A stretch of DNA of 64,000 bases from Mediterranea massiliensis (GCF_900128475.1 NZ_LT635837.1:179867-243866), one strand, 5' to 3'. Positions 49,813-59,944 are shown, counted from the first letter of the stretch. Translations and numbers: made by a program. Notes: generated by a model not told the origin, from the letters alone.

Positions 49813-51696
49813 TTAGAATTGATAGACTTGTTCGATGTAGTCGATGAAAGCCTTGTTGAGCAACTTCACGCCACCGGGCGTGGGATAGTTGCCGCTGAAG
49901 TACCAGTCGCCCGGATGGTTGGGGCAGGCCTCGTGCAGCCCTTCGAGGGGCTGGTAAACAATCTGCACCTTGGCACGGACATTCTCGGGCTTGAGCAGTT
50001 CCACCATCTTGGCCGCTATCTCGTCGTCGGTGAAGGGAGCGTAGATGTTCTTAACATAGTTCACCATCTGCTCCTTGGGCAGGTCGGCCTGCGCCTTGGC
50101 CTTGCGGTAGACGGCAGCGATGACGTCCTTCATGTCGCGGTCGCGCAGCAGTTCGATTGCCGCCTTGAAAGCGATGAACTCGCTCATGCGGGCCATGTCG
50201 ATGCCGTAGTAGTCGGGGTAGCGCACCTGCGGCGACGAGCTGACGATGACAATCTTCTTCGGGTTCAGGCGGTCCAGGATGCCGATGATGCTCTGCCGCA
50301 GCGTGGTGCCTCGTACGATGGAGTCGTCGATGATGACGAGGTTGTCCACGCCCGCCTCCAGGCTGCCGTAGGTGATGTCGTAGACGTGGGCGGCCAGGTC
50401 GTTGCGCGTGTTGCCCTCGGCAATGAACGTGCGCAGCTTGATGTCCTTGATGGCCACCTTCTCGCTGCGGATGCGGCGCGAGAGGATGCGCTCCAGCTCG
50501 TCGTGGCTGGGGTTGTGGCCCAGGGCGGCAATCTGCTTCACCTTCTCCTCGTTCAGGTACTCGTCCAGCCCCTGAAGCATGCCGTAGAAGGCCACTTCGG
50601 CCGTGTTGGGGATGAAGGAGAAGACTGTGTGGTCGATGTCGTAGTTGACTGCCTTCAGGATGCTGGGCACCAGCTTCTTGCCCAGCAGCTTGCGTTCGCG
50701 GTAGATGTCCATGTCGCTGCCGCGGCTGAAGTAGATGCGCTCGAAGGAGCAGGGACGGAACTCACGGGGCTTGTTGATCTGCACCGTGCGCAGGCGGCCC
50801 GCCTTGCTGATGAAGATGGCCTGTCCCGGCTGCAGTTCGCGGATGCTGTCGGCCGGCACGTTGAGCACGGTCTGTATCACCGGACGCTCGCTGGCCAGCA
50901 CGGCTATCTCGTCGTCCTGATACCAGAAGGCCGAACGGATGCCCCACGGGTCGCGGATGGCAAAGCTCTCGCCGCTGCCCGTCAGGCCGCACATCACGTA
51001 GCCGCCGTCCCACTCCCGGCTCGACGTGCGCAGCACGTTGGCCAGGTCCACATGTTCCTCTATGTAGTGGGTGATGCCCATGCCCGTCAACCCCTCGGCT
51101 TCGGCCTGGTTGAACAGGCGCTCCACCTCGCGGTCCAGGCGGTGGCCCACCTGCTCGAGCATGATGTAGGTATCGGCATACTTGCGGGGATGCTGCCCCA
51201 TGGCGGTGATGCGGGCAAATATTTCGTCGACGTTGGTCAGGTTGAAGTTGCCGCAAAGGGCGAGGTTCTTGGCACGCCAGTTGTTGCGGCGCAGGAAAGG
51301 ATGTACATACGAGAGTCCGGACTTTCCGGTGGTGGAATAGCGCAGGTGGCCCATATAGACTTCACCGGCAAAAGGAAGGTATTTCTCAGCATAGTCGGCA
51401 TCGGCCAGCTGCTCGGGCGTCAGGTCCTTGAAGTGGCTCTGCACGGTGGAAAAGATTTCGGTAATGGCTCCCGAGCCCAGGGCCCGTTCGCGGAACATGT
51501 ATTCCTCGCCGGGATTGGCCGCCAGCTTGACGCAGGCCAGCCCGGCCCCTTCCTGTCCGCGGTTGTGCTGTTTTTCCATCAACAAATAGAGCTTGTTGAG
51601 CCCGTACATCCACGTGCCATACTTTTTCTGATAATAGTCGAGCGGCTTGAGCAGGCGTATCATCGCCACACCGCATTCATGTTTTAATGGTTCCAT
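49813..51696 (-). CDS. PurF-like amidophosphoribosyltransferase
   Basis: A 627-residue class II glutamine amidotransferase joined to a type I phosphoribosyltransferase domain. The nucleophile would be Cys8 after removal of a short propeptide (MEPLKHE-CGVAMI); HNRGQEGAGLA, NFNLTNVDEIFARI and CGLTGSGESFAI belong to the glutaminase. The PRPP loop is VIIDDSIVRGTTLRQS. It is about 120-150 residues longer than most PurF enzymes. It may make phosphoribosylamine for purine synthesis or be a specialised paralogue: its place at the head of the carAB operon is unusual for PurF. A TATCTTTG element is at 51742-51749. Confidence 0.88.
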   Translation of the reverse strand: MEPLKHECGVAMIRLLKPLDYYQKKYGTWMYGLNKLYLLMEKQHNRGQEGAGLACVKLAANPGEEYMFRERALGSGAITEIFSTVQSHFKDLTPEQLADADYAEKYLPFAGEVYMGHLRYSTTGKSGLSYVHPFLRRNNWRAKNLALCGNFNLTNVDEIFARITAMGQHPRKYADTYIMLEQVGHRLDREVERLFNQAEAEGLTGMGITHYIEEHVDLANVLRTSSREWDGGYVMCGLTGSGESFAIRDPWGIRSAFWYQDDEIAVLASERPVIQTVLNVPADSIRELQPGQAIFISKAGRLRTVQINKPREFRPCSFERIYFSRGSDMDIYRERKLLGKKLVPSILKAVNYDIDHTVFSFIPNTAEVAFYGMLQGLDEYLNEEKVKQIAALGHNPSHDELERILSRRIRSEKVAIKDIKLRTFIAEGNTRNDLAAHVYDITYGSLEAGVDNLVIIDDSIVRGTTLRQSIIGILDRLNPKKIVIVSSSPQVRYPDYYGIDMARMSEFIAFKAAIELLRDRDMKDVIAAVYRKAKAQADLPKEQMVNYVKNIYAPFTDDEIAAKMVELLKPENVRAKVQIVYQPLEGLHEACPNHPGDWYFSGNYPTPGGVKLLNKAFIDYIEQVYQF

Positions 51697-51741
51697 ATCG
51701 CTATCTGGATTGTTCTGTTATTCTTTTCCGAAATTCCGATG

Positions 51742-51749
51742 CAAAGATA
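51742..51749 (-). promoter_or_regulatory. Candidate -7 element of the purF-like-carAB operon
   Basis: Minus strand TATCTTTG (TAnnTTTG), 46 bases upstream of the ATG at 51696. The rest of the 346-base interval to gltB is AT-rich and without a gene; it contains a small GCAGG/CCTGC hairpin near 51966-51983. Confidence 0.5.
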
Positions 51750-52016
51750 CGATTTTCCAATTCTTTTTGCTTTGTTTTTATACAATTTATTTATCAGAAT
51801 ATCACGCAAAGAAAGAATATACAAAACAATAGTTCATCCATATTTTATTTCAGCAACACAATGAATATTACAATATGAAACATATAGCGAACGATATATT
51901 ATGAACTGAAAGAAAAACAGGGTGCAAACATTGCAAATGCAAACTATACGGCAGATATAGATAAAAGCAGGACAACAAAAGCCTGCGCAATAAACGCAAA
52001 TAGAAAGAATTATAGC

Positions 52017-52024
52017 TATATTTG
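52017..52024 (+). promoter_or_regulatory. Candidate -7 element of the gltB operon
   Basis: TATATTTG (TAnnTTTG) 19 bases before the first ATG and 52 before the alternative ATG at 52076. Confidence 0.5.
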
Positions 52025-52042
52025 CACGCATAATGACACAAT

Positions 52043-55000
52043 ATGGCATACAAAAACATAAATACGAAAGCAACAATGAAGAATCAAGAGCATTTGAACA
52101 GAGCAAAAAGAGAGACTGAGAGGAACACAGGCTACCGACAATGCGGATTGTACGATGCGGCCAACGAACACGATGCCTGCGGCGTGGGCATGATAGTAAA
52201 CCTGCACGGAGGCAAATCGCACGAACTGGTGGACTCTGCCCTGCGAGTGCTGGAGAACATGAAGCACCGCGGAGCCGAAGGGGCCGACAACAAGACCGGC
52301 GACGGAGCCGGCATCATGGTACAGATACCGCATGAATTCATCCTGCTGCAAGGCATTCCGGTACCCGAAAAAGGCAAATACGGCACGGGGCTCATCTTCC
52401 TGCCCAAAGACCCCAAGGAACAGGAACACATCCTGAGCATCATTATAGAAGAGGTGGAGCGCGAAGGACTCACGCTGATGCACCTCCGCGCCGTGCCTGT
52501 CAACTCGGACATTCTGGGACAAAGCGCCCGCGAGACGGAGCCGGACATCAAGCAGGTGTTCATTACCGGTGCCGGACACACGGAGAACCTGGAACGCACG
52601 CTCTACATCATCCGCAAGAAGATAGAGCAGCGCGTACACCACAAGGACTTCTACATCGTGTCGCTTTCGAGCCGCACCATTATATATAAAGGTATGCTGT
52701 CGTCCACCCAGGTGAGGGCCTACTTCAGCGACCTGACGCAACCCTACTTCACCAGCGGCCTGGCCATCGTCCATTCGCGCTTCAGCACGAACACCTTCCC
52801 CACGTGGAGCCTGGCACAGCCGTTCCGCCTGCTGGCCCACAACGGCGAAATCAACACCATCCGCGGCAACCGGGGCTGGATGGAGGCCCGCGAAAGCGTC
52901 CTCTCCACCCCGACACTGGGCAACGTGAAGGACATCCGCCCCATCATCCAGCCCAACATGAGCGACTCTGCCTCGCTGGACAACGTGCTGGAATTCTTCG
53001 TCATGTCCGGCCTGAGCCTGCCGCACGCCATGGCCATGCTCGTGCCCGAATCGTTCAACGACAAGAATCCCATCAGCGAAGACCTGAAGGCTTTCTACGA
53101 ATACCACTCCATCCTGATGGAGCCCTGGGACGGCCCGGCCGCCCTGCTCTTCAGCGACGGCCGCTATGCAGGCGGCATGCTGGACCGCAACGGCCTGCGC
53201 CCGGCCCGCTACCTCATCACGCACGACGGCATGATGGTCGTGGCCAGCGAAGCGGGCGTCATCAGCTTTGAAGCAGAGAAAATAAAGGAAAAGGGACGGC
53301 TGCAGCCCGGCAAGATCCTGATGGTGGACACCGAGGAAGGACGCATCTACTACGACGGCGAGCTGAAGGAACAACTGGCCGCCGCCAAGCCCTACCGCCA
53401 ATGGCTGTCGGCCAACCGCATCGAACTGGATGCCCTGAAGAGCGGACGCAAGGTGGCCAACACGGTGGACGACTACGACCGCCGCCTGCGCGCCTTCGGC
53501 TATACCCGCGAGGACGTGGAGCGCATCCTGATGCCCATGTGCAGCAACGGGGCCGAGCCTACCGCCTCGATGGGCAACGACACCCCGCTGGCGGTGCTGA
53601 GCGACCAGCCGCAACTGCTGTTCAACTACTTCCGCCAGCAGTTTGCGCAGGTGACCAACCCGGCCATCGACCCCATCCGCGAGGAGCTGGTGATGTCGCT
53701 CACCGAGTACATCGGCGCCGTGGGCATGAACATCCTGCTGCCCAACGAAACGCACTGCAAGATGGTGCGCCTGCCCCACCCGATACTGACCAACACCCAG
53801 CTGGACATCCTGTGCAACATCCGCTACAAGGGATTCAACACGGTGAAGCTGCCGATGCTCTTCGAAGCGTCACGCGGCAAGGCGGGCTTGCAGGAGGCCC
53901 TGGAGCAGCTGTGCAAGGAAGCCGAGCAGGCCGTGACCGACGGAGCCAACTACATCATCCTGTCCGACCGCGGCATTGACGCCCGGCAGGCCGCCATCCC
54001 GTCGCTGCTGGCCATCAGCGCGGTGCACCATCACCTCATCAGCGTACAGAAGCGTGTACAGACGGCCCTCATCGTAGAGAGCGGCGAGATACGCGAAGTG
54101 ATGCACGCCGCCCTGCTGCTGGGCTACGGCGCCAGCGCCATCTGTCCCTACATGGCCTATGCCGTGCTGGACGACCTGGTAAAGAAAGGGGAAGTGCAGA
54201 TGAACTACGAAACGGCCGAGAAGAACTACATCAAAGCCATCTGCAAGGGACTTTACAAGATTATCAGCAAGATGGGTATCAGCACCATCCGCTCGTACCG
54301 CGGCGCAAAGATATTCGAGGCCGTAGGACTGAGCGAGGAACTGCTCAAGAGCTACTTCGGAACGGAGGCGTCGACCGTCGGCGGCATCCGGCTGGAAGAA
54401 ATCGCCAAGGACTACATCACCTTCCACGACAACGGCTTCGTCCCGGCACAAATGGACCCGCTGCTGCCCTACATCGGACAGATGTCCTACCGCAGGGACG
54501 GCGAACGCCATGCGTGGAACCCCGATACCATCAGCCGCCTGCAACTGGCCACACGCCTGGGCAGCTACGCGAAGTTCAAGGAATTCACCCGCACGGTGGA
54601 CGAGAAGGAGGCTCCCCTCTTCCTGCGCGACTTCTTCGGCTTCCGCCGCAACCCGATCGACATCGAACAGGTAGAACCGGTGGAAAGCATCGTGAAGCAC
54701 TTCGTGACGGGAGCCATCTCGTTCGGTGCAATCAGCAAGGAGGCCCACGAGGCACTGGCACTGGCCATGAACGAGCTGGGCGCACGCAGCAACACGGGCG
54801 AAGGCGGCGAAGACAGCATCCGCTTCCATGAAAAGGTGGACGGCATCAGCCTGTCGAGCAAGACGAAGCAGGTGGCTTCGGGCCGCTTCGGCGTGACGGC
54901 GGAATACCTGGTGAACGCCGAGGAAATACAGATCAAGGTGGCACAGGGAGCCAAGCCGGGCGAAGGCGGACAGCTGCCGGGCTTCAAGGTGGACGAGGTC

Positions 55001-56602
55001 ATCGCCCGCACGCGCCACTCCATCCCCGGCATCTCGCTCATCTCACCCCCGCCCCACCACGACATCTACTCCATCGAAGACCTGGCACAGCTCATCTTCG
55101 ACCTGAAGAACGTGAACCCGCATGCCGCCATCAGCGTGAAGCTCGTGGCCGAGAGCGGTGTGGGAACCATCGCTGCCGGCGTGGCCAAGGCGAAAGCCGA
55201 CCTCATCGTTATCTCCGGAGCCGAGGGCGGTACCGGCGCATCGCCGGCCTCGTCCATCCGCTATGCGGGCATCCCGCCTGAGATAGGCCTGAGCGAAACG
55301 CAGCAGACGCTGGTGCTGAACGGCCTGCGCGGACAGGTACGCCTGCAGACCGACGGACAGCTGAAAACGGGACGCGACATCATCAGCATGGCCCTGCTGG
55401 GCGCCGAAGAATTTGCCTTCGGTACCACGGCCCTCATCGTACTGGGCTGCGTGATGATGCGCAAGTGTCACTCCAACACGTGTCCCGTGGGCGTGGCCAC
55501 GCAAGACCCGCGCCTGCGCGAACACTTCCGCGGACATTATAAATATGTAGTGAACTACTTCCGCTTCCTGGCCCAGGAGGTACGCGAATATCTGGCCGAG
55601 ATGGGCTTCAAGAGTCTGAATGACATCGTGGGCCGCACCGACCTCATCGAACTCCGGCAGGCAGTGGCAGGCAGCAAGGCCAGCCTGCTGGACTTCGGAC
55701 GCATGCTCCACCGCGTGGAGAACGGCGCCGCCCTGCACCACTGCACCCAGCAGCAGCACGACATTGAGCACGTGAAAGACGTGGAAATGCTGAAGGCCGC
55801 CGCTCCCGCCCTGACCGACCGCCACGAAGTGTCGCTGGAATATGCCATCGGCAATACCGACCGCGCCGTGGGCGCCATGCTCTCGGGAGCCGTAGCTGCA
55901 AAGTATGGCAACGACGGCCTGCCTGACGGTACCATCAGCGTGAAGTTCAAAGGCTCGGCCGGACAGAGCTTCGGCGCCTTTCTGGCCCACGGCATCAGCT
56001 TCAAGCTGGAGGGCGAGGCCAACGACTACCTGGGCAAGGGACTGAGCGGCGGACACATCGCCGTACAACCGCCCGTACGCAGCAACTTTGCCGCCGAACA
56101 GAATACCATCGTGGGCAACACCCTGCTCTACGGTGCCACCAGCGGCGAGGTCTACATCAACGGACGGGCGGGCGAACGCTTTGCCGTGCGCAACTCGGGC
56201 GCCATTGCCGTCGTCGAGGGTGTGGGCGACCACTGCTGCGAGTACATGACCGGCGGACGTGTCGTCGTACTGGGCCAGACGGGCCGCAACTTTGCTGCCG
56301 GCATGAGCGGCGGCGTGGCTTACGTGTGGGACCCCCGCGGCACATTCGACTACTTCTGCAACATGGACATGGTGGAACTGTCGCTGCTCGAGGACGCCAC
56401 TTCGCGCAAGGAGCTGCACGAACTTATCCGCCAGCACTACCTCTACACGGGATCGGCACTGGCACGCACCATGCTCGACAACTGGCCACGCTACGTCGAA
56501 GAGTTCATCCAGGTAACCCCCATCGAGTACAAGAAGGTGCTGGCCGAAGAACAGATGCGCAAACTGCAACAGAAGATTGCGGAGGTACAGAGAGACTATT
56601 AA
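52043..56602 (+). CDS. gltB: Glutamate synthase large subunit
   Basis: A 1519-residue subunit that converts 2-oxoglutarate and glutamine to two glutamates. Class II amidotransferase domain with nucleophile Cys in NEHDACGVGMIV after a propeptide of about 45 residues (an alternative ATG at 52076 would shorten it by 11). The central and FMN synthase domains show PPPHHDIYSIEDL and SGAEGGTGASP; the 3Fe-4S Cys are in CHSNTCPVGVATQDPRLR. The C-terminal GXGXG beta-helix is NDYLGKGLSGGHIAV and on. It delivers nitrogen from glutamine and works with GltD. Very GC-rich coding. Confidence 0.97.
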   Translation: MAYKNINTKATMKNQEHLNRAKRETERNTGYRQCGLYDAANEHDACGVGMIVNLHGGKSHELVDSALRVLENMKHRGAEGADNKTGDGAGIMVQIPHEFILLQGIPVPEKGKYGTGLIFLPKDPKEQEHILSIIIEEVEREGLTLMHLRAVPVNSDILGQSARETEPDIKQVFITGAGHTENLERTLYIIRKKIEQRVHHKDFYIVSLSSRTIIYKGMLSSTQVRAYFSDLTQPYFTSGLAIVHSRFSTNTFPTWSLAQPFRLLAHNGEINTIRGNRGWMEARESVLSTPTLGNVKDIRPIIQPNMSDSASLDNVLEFFVMSGLSLPHAMAMLVPESFNDKNPISEDLKAFYEYHSILMEPWDGPAALLFSDGRYAGGMLDRNGLRPARYLITHDGMMVVASEAGVISFEAEKIKEKGRLQPGKILMVDTEEGRIYYDGELKEQLAAAKPYRQWLSANRIELDALKSGRKVANTVDDYDRRLRAFGYTREDVERILMPMCSNGAEPTASMGNDTPLAVLSDQPQLLFNYFRQQFAQVTNPAIDPIREELVMSLTEYIGAVGMNILLPNETHCKMVRLPHPILTNTQLDILCNIRYKGFNTVKLPMLFEASRGKAGLQEALEQLCKEAEQAVTDGANYIILSDRGIDARQAAIPSLLAISAVHHHLISVQKRVQTALIVESGEIREVMHAALLLGYGASAICPYMAYAVLDDLVKKGEVQMNYETAEKNYIKAICKGLYKIISKMGISTIRSYRGAKIFEAVGLSEELLKSYFGTEASTVGGIRLEEIAKDYITFHDNGFVPAQMDPLLPYIGQMSYRRDGERHAWNPDTISRLQLATRLGSYAKFKEFTRTVDEKEAPLFLRDFFGFRRNPIDIEQVEPVESIVKHFVTGAISFGAISKEAHEALALAMNELGARSNTGEGGEDSIRFHEKVDGISLSSKTKQVASGRFGVTAEYLVNAEEIQIKVAQGAKPGEGGQLPGFKVDEVIARTRHSIPGISLISPPPHHDIYSIEDLAQLIFDLKNVNPHAAISVKLVAESGVGTIAAGVAKAKADLIVISGAEGGTGASPASSIRYAGIPPEIGLSETQQTLVLNGLRGQVRLQTDGQLKTGRDIISMALLGAEEFAFGTTALIVLGCVMMRKCHSNTCPVGVATQDPRLREHFRGHYKYVVNYFRFLAQEVREYLAEMGFKSLNDIVGRTDLIELRQAVAGSKASLLDFGRMLHRVENGAALHHCTQQQHDIEHVKDVEMLKAAAPALTDRHEVSLEYAIGNTDRAVGAMLSGAVAAKYGNDGLPDGTISVKFKGSAGQSFGAFLAHGISFKLEGEANDYLGKGLSGGHIAVQPPVRSNFAAEQNTIVGNTLLYGATSGEVYINGRAGERFAVRNSGAIAVVEGVGDHCCEYMTGGRVVVLGQTGRNFAAGMSGGVAYVWDPRGTFDYFCNMDMVELSLLEDATSRKELHELIRQHYLYTGSALARTMLDNWPRYVEEFIQVTPIEYKKVLAEEQMRKLQQKIAEVQRDY

Positions 56603-56611
56603 AAACAAAAG

Positions 56612-56752
56612 TTAAGGAGATAAAGAAGTTAAGGAGTCAAGCCGACAGTTCGGTTGACCATAAGACAAATCATCACGCAGAGCTATTGGCTTCACTTCTT
56701 GACTCCTTCACTCCTGAATTTTCAATTCTCAATTCTTAATTATCAATTATCA
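56612..56752. repeat. Inverted-repeat element between gltB and gltD
   Basis: AAGGAGTCAAG (56631-56641) is complementary to CTTGACTCCTT (56698-56708). The left side has the short tandem gttaaggag twice; the right side ends in TTCAATTCTCAATTCTTAAT and includes the 18-mer AATTTTCAATTCTCAATT at 56717-56734 shared with 40519-40536. It fills the 151-base space inside the operon. Confidence 0.7.
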
Positions 56753-56753
56753 T

Positions 56754-58094
56754 ATGGGAAACCCGAAAGCATTTCTCACCATCCCGCGCCAAGAAGCGGG
56801 ATACAGACCGATACACGAACGTATAAACGATTATAGCGAGGTGGAGCAGACGCTCAACACCAGCGAACGCAAGCTGCAGGCCAGCCGCTGCATGGACTGC
56901 GGCGTGCCGTTCTGCCACTGGGCCTGCCCGCTGGGCAACCGCCCGCCCGAGTTCCAGGACGCCCTGTACAAGGGCGAATGGGAGAAGGCCTACTACATCC
57001 TGAGCCGCACGAACGACTTCCCCGAATTTACGGGACGCATCTGCCCGGCCCTGTGCGAGAAGTCGTGCGTGCTGAAACTCGCGTTAGACGCCCCCGTCAC
57101 CATCCGTGAAGACGAGGCCGCCGTCATCGAAGCCGCCTTCCGCGAAGGCTACGTCCAGCCGCAGCACTATGCCCGCAACGGACACCGCGTTGCCGTCATC
57201 GGATCGGGACCTGCCGGACTGGCCGCCGCCAACCAGCTGAACCGCCGGGGCTACGATGTGACCGTCTTCGAACGCGACGAAAGCATAGGAGGCCTGATGC
57301 GCTACGGCATACCGAACTTCAAGCTGGGCAAGAACATCATCGACCGCCGCCTGCGCATCATGGAGGCCGAAGGCGTGAAGTTCCAGCCCAATACGACCGT
57401 CGACCTGGCCAATCTGCCCGACGGATACGATGCCTACGCCGTCTGCACCGGCACACCGCAGGCACGCGACCTGCCCATCCCCGGACGCGACCTGGCAGGC
57501 ATCCACTTCGCCATGGAGATGCTGGGACAGCAGAACCGCGTAGTGGCGGGACAGACCTTCGACGCGAAGGAACGCATCACCGCCCAGGGCAAGCACGTGC
57601 TGGTGATCGGCGGCGGCGACACGGGCAGCGACTGCATCGGCACCTCGCACCGCCAGGGTGCCTTGAGCGTCACGCAGATTGAAATCATGCCCAAACCGCC
57701 CGTAGGCTACAACCCCGCCACTCCCTGGCCGCAATGGCCCCTCGTGCTGAAAACCAGTTCCAGCCACGAAGAAGGATGCACACGCCGCTGGAGCCTGAAC
57801 TCCAACAAATTCACCGGCAAAAACGGCCGCGTCACCGGCGTAGAGGTGGAAGAAGTGGAATGGCTGCCCGCTCCCGACGGCGGACGCCCCATCATGAAGC
57901 CTACCGGAAAGAAAGAAGTCATCAAAGCCGACCTCGTGCTGCTGGCCATGGGCTTCCTGAAGCCCCAGTTGCCCCAGCTGCCGAAGAATGCCGTCGTAGC
58001 GGGCGACGCAGCCACAGGCCCCAGCCTCGTGGTGAAGTGCATCGCCGCCGGCCGTCGTGCCGCCGCCGACATCGACCGGATGCTGACTCATTGA
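56754..58094 (+). CDS. gltD: Glutamate synthase small subunit
   Basis: A 446-residue NADPH-dependent flavoprotein that passes electrons to GltB. N-terminal 4Fe-4S Cys are in CMDCGVPFCHWACPLGN and CPALCEKSCVL. The FAD loop is VAVIGSGPAGLAAANQL and the NADPH loop HVLVIGGGDTGSDC, with the closing ATGPSLVVKCIAAGRRAAADI. Length close to E. coli GltD (472). It is preceded by an operon-internal repeat element and followed 38 bases later by asnB. Confidence 0.96.
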   Translation: MGNPKAFLTIPRQEAGYRPIHERINDYSEVEQTLNTSERKLQASRCMDCGVPFCHWACPLGNRPPEFQDALYKGEWEKAYYILSRTNDFPEFTGRICPALCEKSCVLKLALDAPVTIREDEAAVIEAAFREGYVQPQHYARNGHRVAVIGSGPAGLAAANQLNRRGYDVTVFERDESIGGLMRYGIPNFKLGKNIIDRRLRIMEAEGVKFQPNTTVDLANLPDGYDAYAVCTGTPQARDLPIPGRDLAGIHFAMEMLGQQNRVVAGQTFDAKERITAQGKHVLVIGGGDTGSDCIGTSHRQGALSVTQIEIMPKPPVGYNPATPWPQWPLVLKTSSSHEEGCTRRWSLNSNKFTGKNGRVTGVEVEEVEWLPAPDGGRPIMKPTGKKEVIKADLVLLAMGFLKPQLPQLPKNAVVAGDAATGPSLVVKCIAAGRRAAADIDRMLTH

Positions 58095-58132
58095 AATGTA
58101 TAACAAACCCCTCAAAAAAACATCAAAACATT

Positions 58133-59863
58133 ATGTGTGGAATAGCCTGTATCTTCAATATCAAACAACAGACACCTGAACTGAGGCAAAAAGCCCTCAC
58201 CATGGCCAAACGCATCCGCCACCGCGGTCCCGACTGGAGCGGCATCTACTGCGGAGGCTCGGCCATCCTGGCGCACGAACGCCTGTCCATCGTCGATCCC
58301 CAAAGCGGCGGACAACCCCTGTATTCACCCGACCGCAAGCAGATTCTGGCCGTCAACGGCGAAATCTACAACCACCGTGACATCCGCGCCGACTTTGCCG
58401 GTGAATATGAGTTCCAGACAGGAAGCGACTGTGAGGTCATCCTCGCCCTCTACCGCCGCTACGGTACCGACTTCATCGAACGGCTGAGCGGTATCTTCGC
58501 TTTTGCTCTTTATGATGAAGAGCGCGACGAGTTCCTCATTGCCCGCGACCCCATCGGCGTCATACCTCTTTATATAGGCCGCGATGCCGACGGAACCGTC
58601 TACTGCGCCAGCGAACTGAAAGCCCTTGAAGGCATGTGCGACGAATATGAACCATTCCTTCCCGGACATTACTACTGGAGCCGCGAAGGCAAGATGCGCC
58701 CGTGGTACAAGCGCGACTGGACCGACTACGAAGCCGTCAAGGACAACTATACCGCCAAGGCACCCAACGACACCCGTACCGCCGCCACCTCGGGCACCGC
58801 TCCCGAAGCCTGGCAGGCACAGGTATCAGCCGTCCGCACGGCCCTCGAAGAGGCCGTACGCCGCCAGCTGATGAGCGACGTGCCCTACGGCGTGCTGCTC
58901 TCCGGCGGTCTGGACTCGTCGGTCATCTCGGCCGTAGCCAAGCTCTATGCCGACCGCCGCATCGAAACCGACGGACAGCAGGCCGCCTGGTGGCCGCAGC
59001 TCCACTCCTTCGCCGTGGGCCTGAAGGGCGCCCCCGATCTGGAGAAAGCGCGGCTGGTGGCCGAACACATCGGTACGGTGCACCACGAAATCAACTACAC
59101 CATTCAGGAAGGACTGGACGCCATCCGCGACGTCATCTATTACATCGAAACCTACGACGTCACCACCGTGCGCGCCTCCACGCCGATGTATCTGCTGGCC
59201 CGCGTCATCAAGTCGATGGGGATCAAGATGGTGCTCAGCGGTGAAGGAGCAGACGAGGTGTTCGGCGGTTACCTCTATTTCCACAAGGCTCCCACGCCGC
59301 AAGCCTTCCACGAAGAGACCGTCCGCAAGCTCTCCAAGCTCCACCTCTACGACTGCCTGCGGGCCAACAAGAGTCTGTCTGCCTGGGGTGTCGAAGGCCG
59401 CGTACCCTTCCTTGACAAGGAATTCCTCGACGTGGCCATGCGCCTGAACCCGGCGGCCAAGATGTGTCCCGGCCACACCATCGAAAAGAAAATCGTCCGC
59501 GAAGCCTTTGCCCAGCTCCTGCCCGAAGCCGTGGCCTGGCGACAGAAGGAACAGTTCTCCGACGGAGTAGGTTACTCGTGGATCGACACACTGAAAGCCA
59601 TCACCGCCGCCGCCGTCAGTGACGAACAGATGGCCCATGCAGCCGAACGCTTCCCCATCAATCCGCCCCAGAACAAGGAAGAGTACTACTACCGCAGCAT
59701 CTTCGAGGAACACTTCCCCAGCGACTCGGCCGCCCGCTCAGTGCCCAGCGTCCCCAGCGTAGCCTGCTCCACCGCCGAAGCCCTGGCTTGGGATGCCTCG
59801 TTCAAAAACCTGAACGACCCCAGCGGCCGTGCCGTAGCCGGCATACACGAAGCCGCATACTGA
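58133..59863 (+). CDS. asnB: Asparagine synthase (glutamine-hydrolysing)
   Basis: A 576-residue class II amidotransferase/ATP-dependent synthetase. The ATG at 58133 gives Met-Cys-Gly-Ile, with Cys2 as the catalytic residue, so the longer upstream frame is rejected. Glutaminase motifs RHRGPDWSG and AVNGEIYNH; the PP-loop of the synthetase is LLSGGLDSSVISAVA, followed by GEGADEVFGGYLY. It makes asparagine from aspartate, glutamine and ATP. Slightly longer than E. coli AsnB (554), with a low-complexity stretch near 210-230 and 545-560. Confidence 0.95.
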   Translation: MCGIACIFNIKQQTPELRQKALTMAKRIRHRGPDWSGIYCGGSAILAHERLSIVDPQSGGQPLYSPDRKQILAVNGEIYNHRDIRADFAGEYEFQTGSDCEVILALYRRYGTDFIERLSGIFAFALYDEERDEFLIARDPIGVIPLYIGRDADGTVYCASELKALEGMCDEYEPFLPGHYYWSREGKMRPWYKRDWTDYEAVKDNYTAKAPNDTRTAATSGTAPEAWQAQVSAVRTALEEAVRRQLMSDVPYGVLLSGGLDSSVISAVAKLYADRRIETDGQQAAWWPQLHSFAVGLKGAPDLEKARLVAEHIGTVHHEINYTIQEGLDAIRDVIYYIETYDVTTVRASTPMYLLARVIKSMGIKMVLSGEGADEVFGGYLYFHKAPTPQAFHEETVRKLSKLHLYDCLRANKSLSAWGVEGRVPFLDKEFLDVAMRLNPAAKMCPGHTIEKKIVREAFAQLLPEAVAWRQKEQFSDGVGYSWIDTLKAITAAAVSDEQMAHAAERFPINPPQNKEEYYYRSIFEEHFPSDSAARSVPSVPSVACSTAEALAWDASFKNLNDPSGRAVAGIHEAAY

Positions 59864-59886
59864 TACCGGGCCATCAAGACCGAAAA

Positions 59887-59944
59887 GAAAGAAGGTGCAC
59901 AGCTGTCCGTCGATTTCCGAACGGCAGCCGATGCACCTTCTTTC
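59887..59944 (+). terminator. Terminator of gltBD-asnB
   Basis: GAAAGAAGGTGCA (59887-59899) pairs perfectly with TGCACCTTCTTTC (59932-59944), followed by ATTTTAT, 23 bases after the asnB stop. The loop can also pair partly (CAGCTGTCCGT with ACGGCAGC). The 190 bases to dapF hold no gene. Confidence 0.85.

Noticed and set aside
51834..52106. 90-residue minus-strand ORF rich in Cys and Phe between the PurF-like gene and gltB
   Set aside because: AT-rich intergenic DNA, overlaps the gltB start and promoter; composition is not protein-like.
57734..58132. A 133-residue N-terminal extension of AsnB
   Set aside because: The open frame runs back through gltD, but class II amidotransferases need Met-Cys at the start, and that is at 58133.
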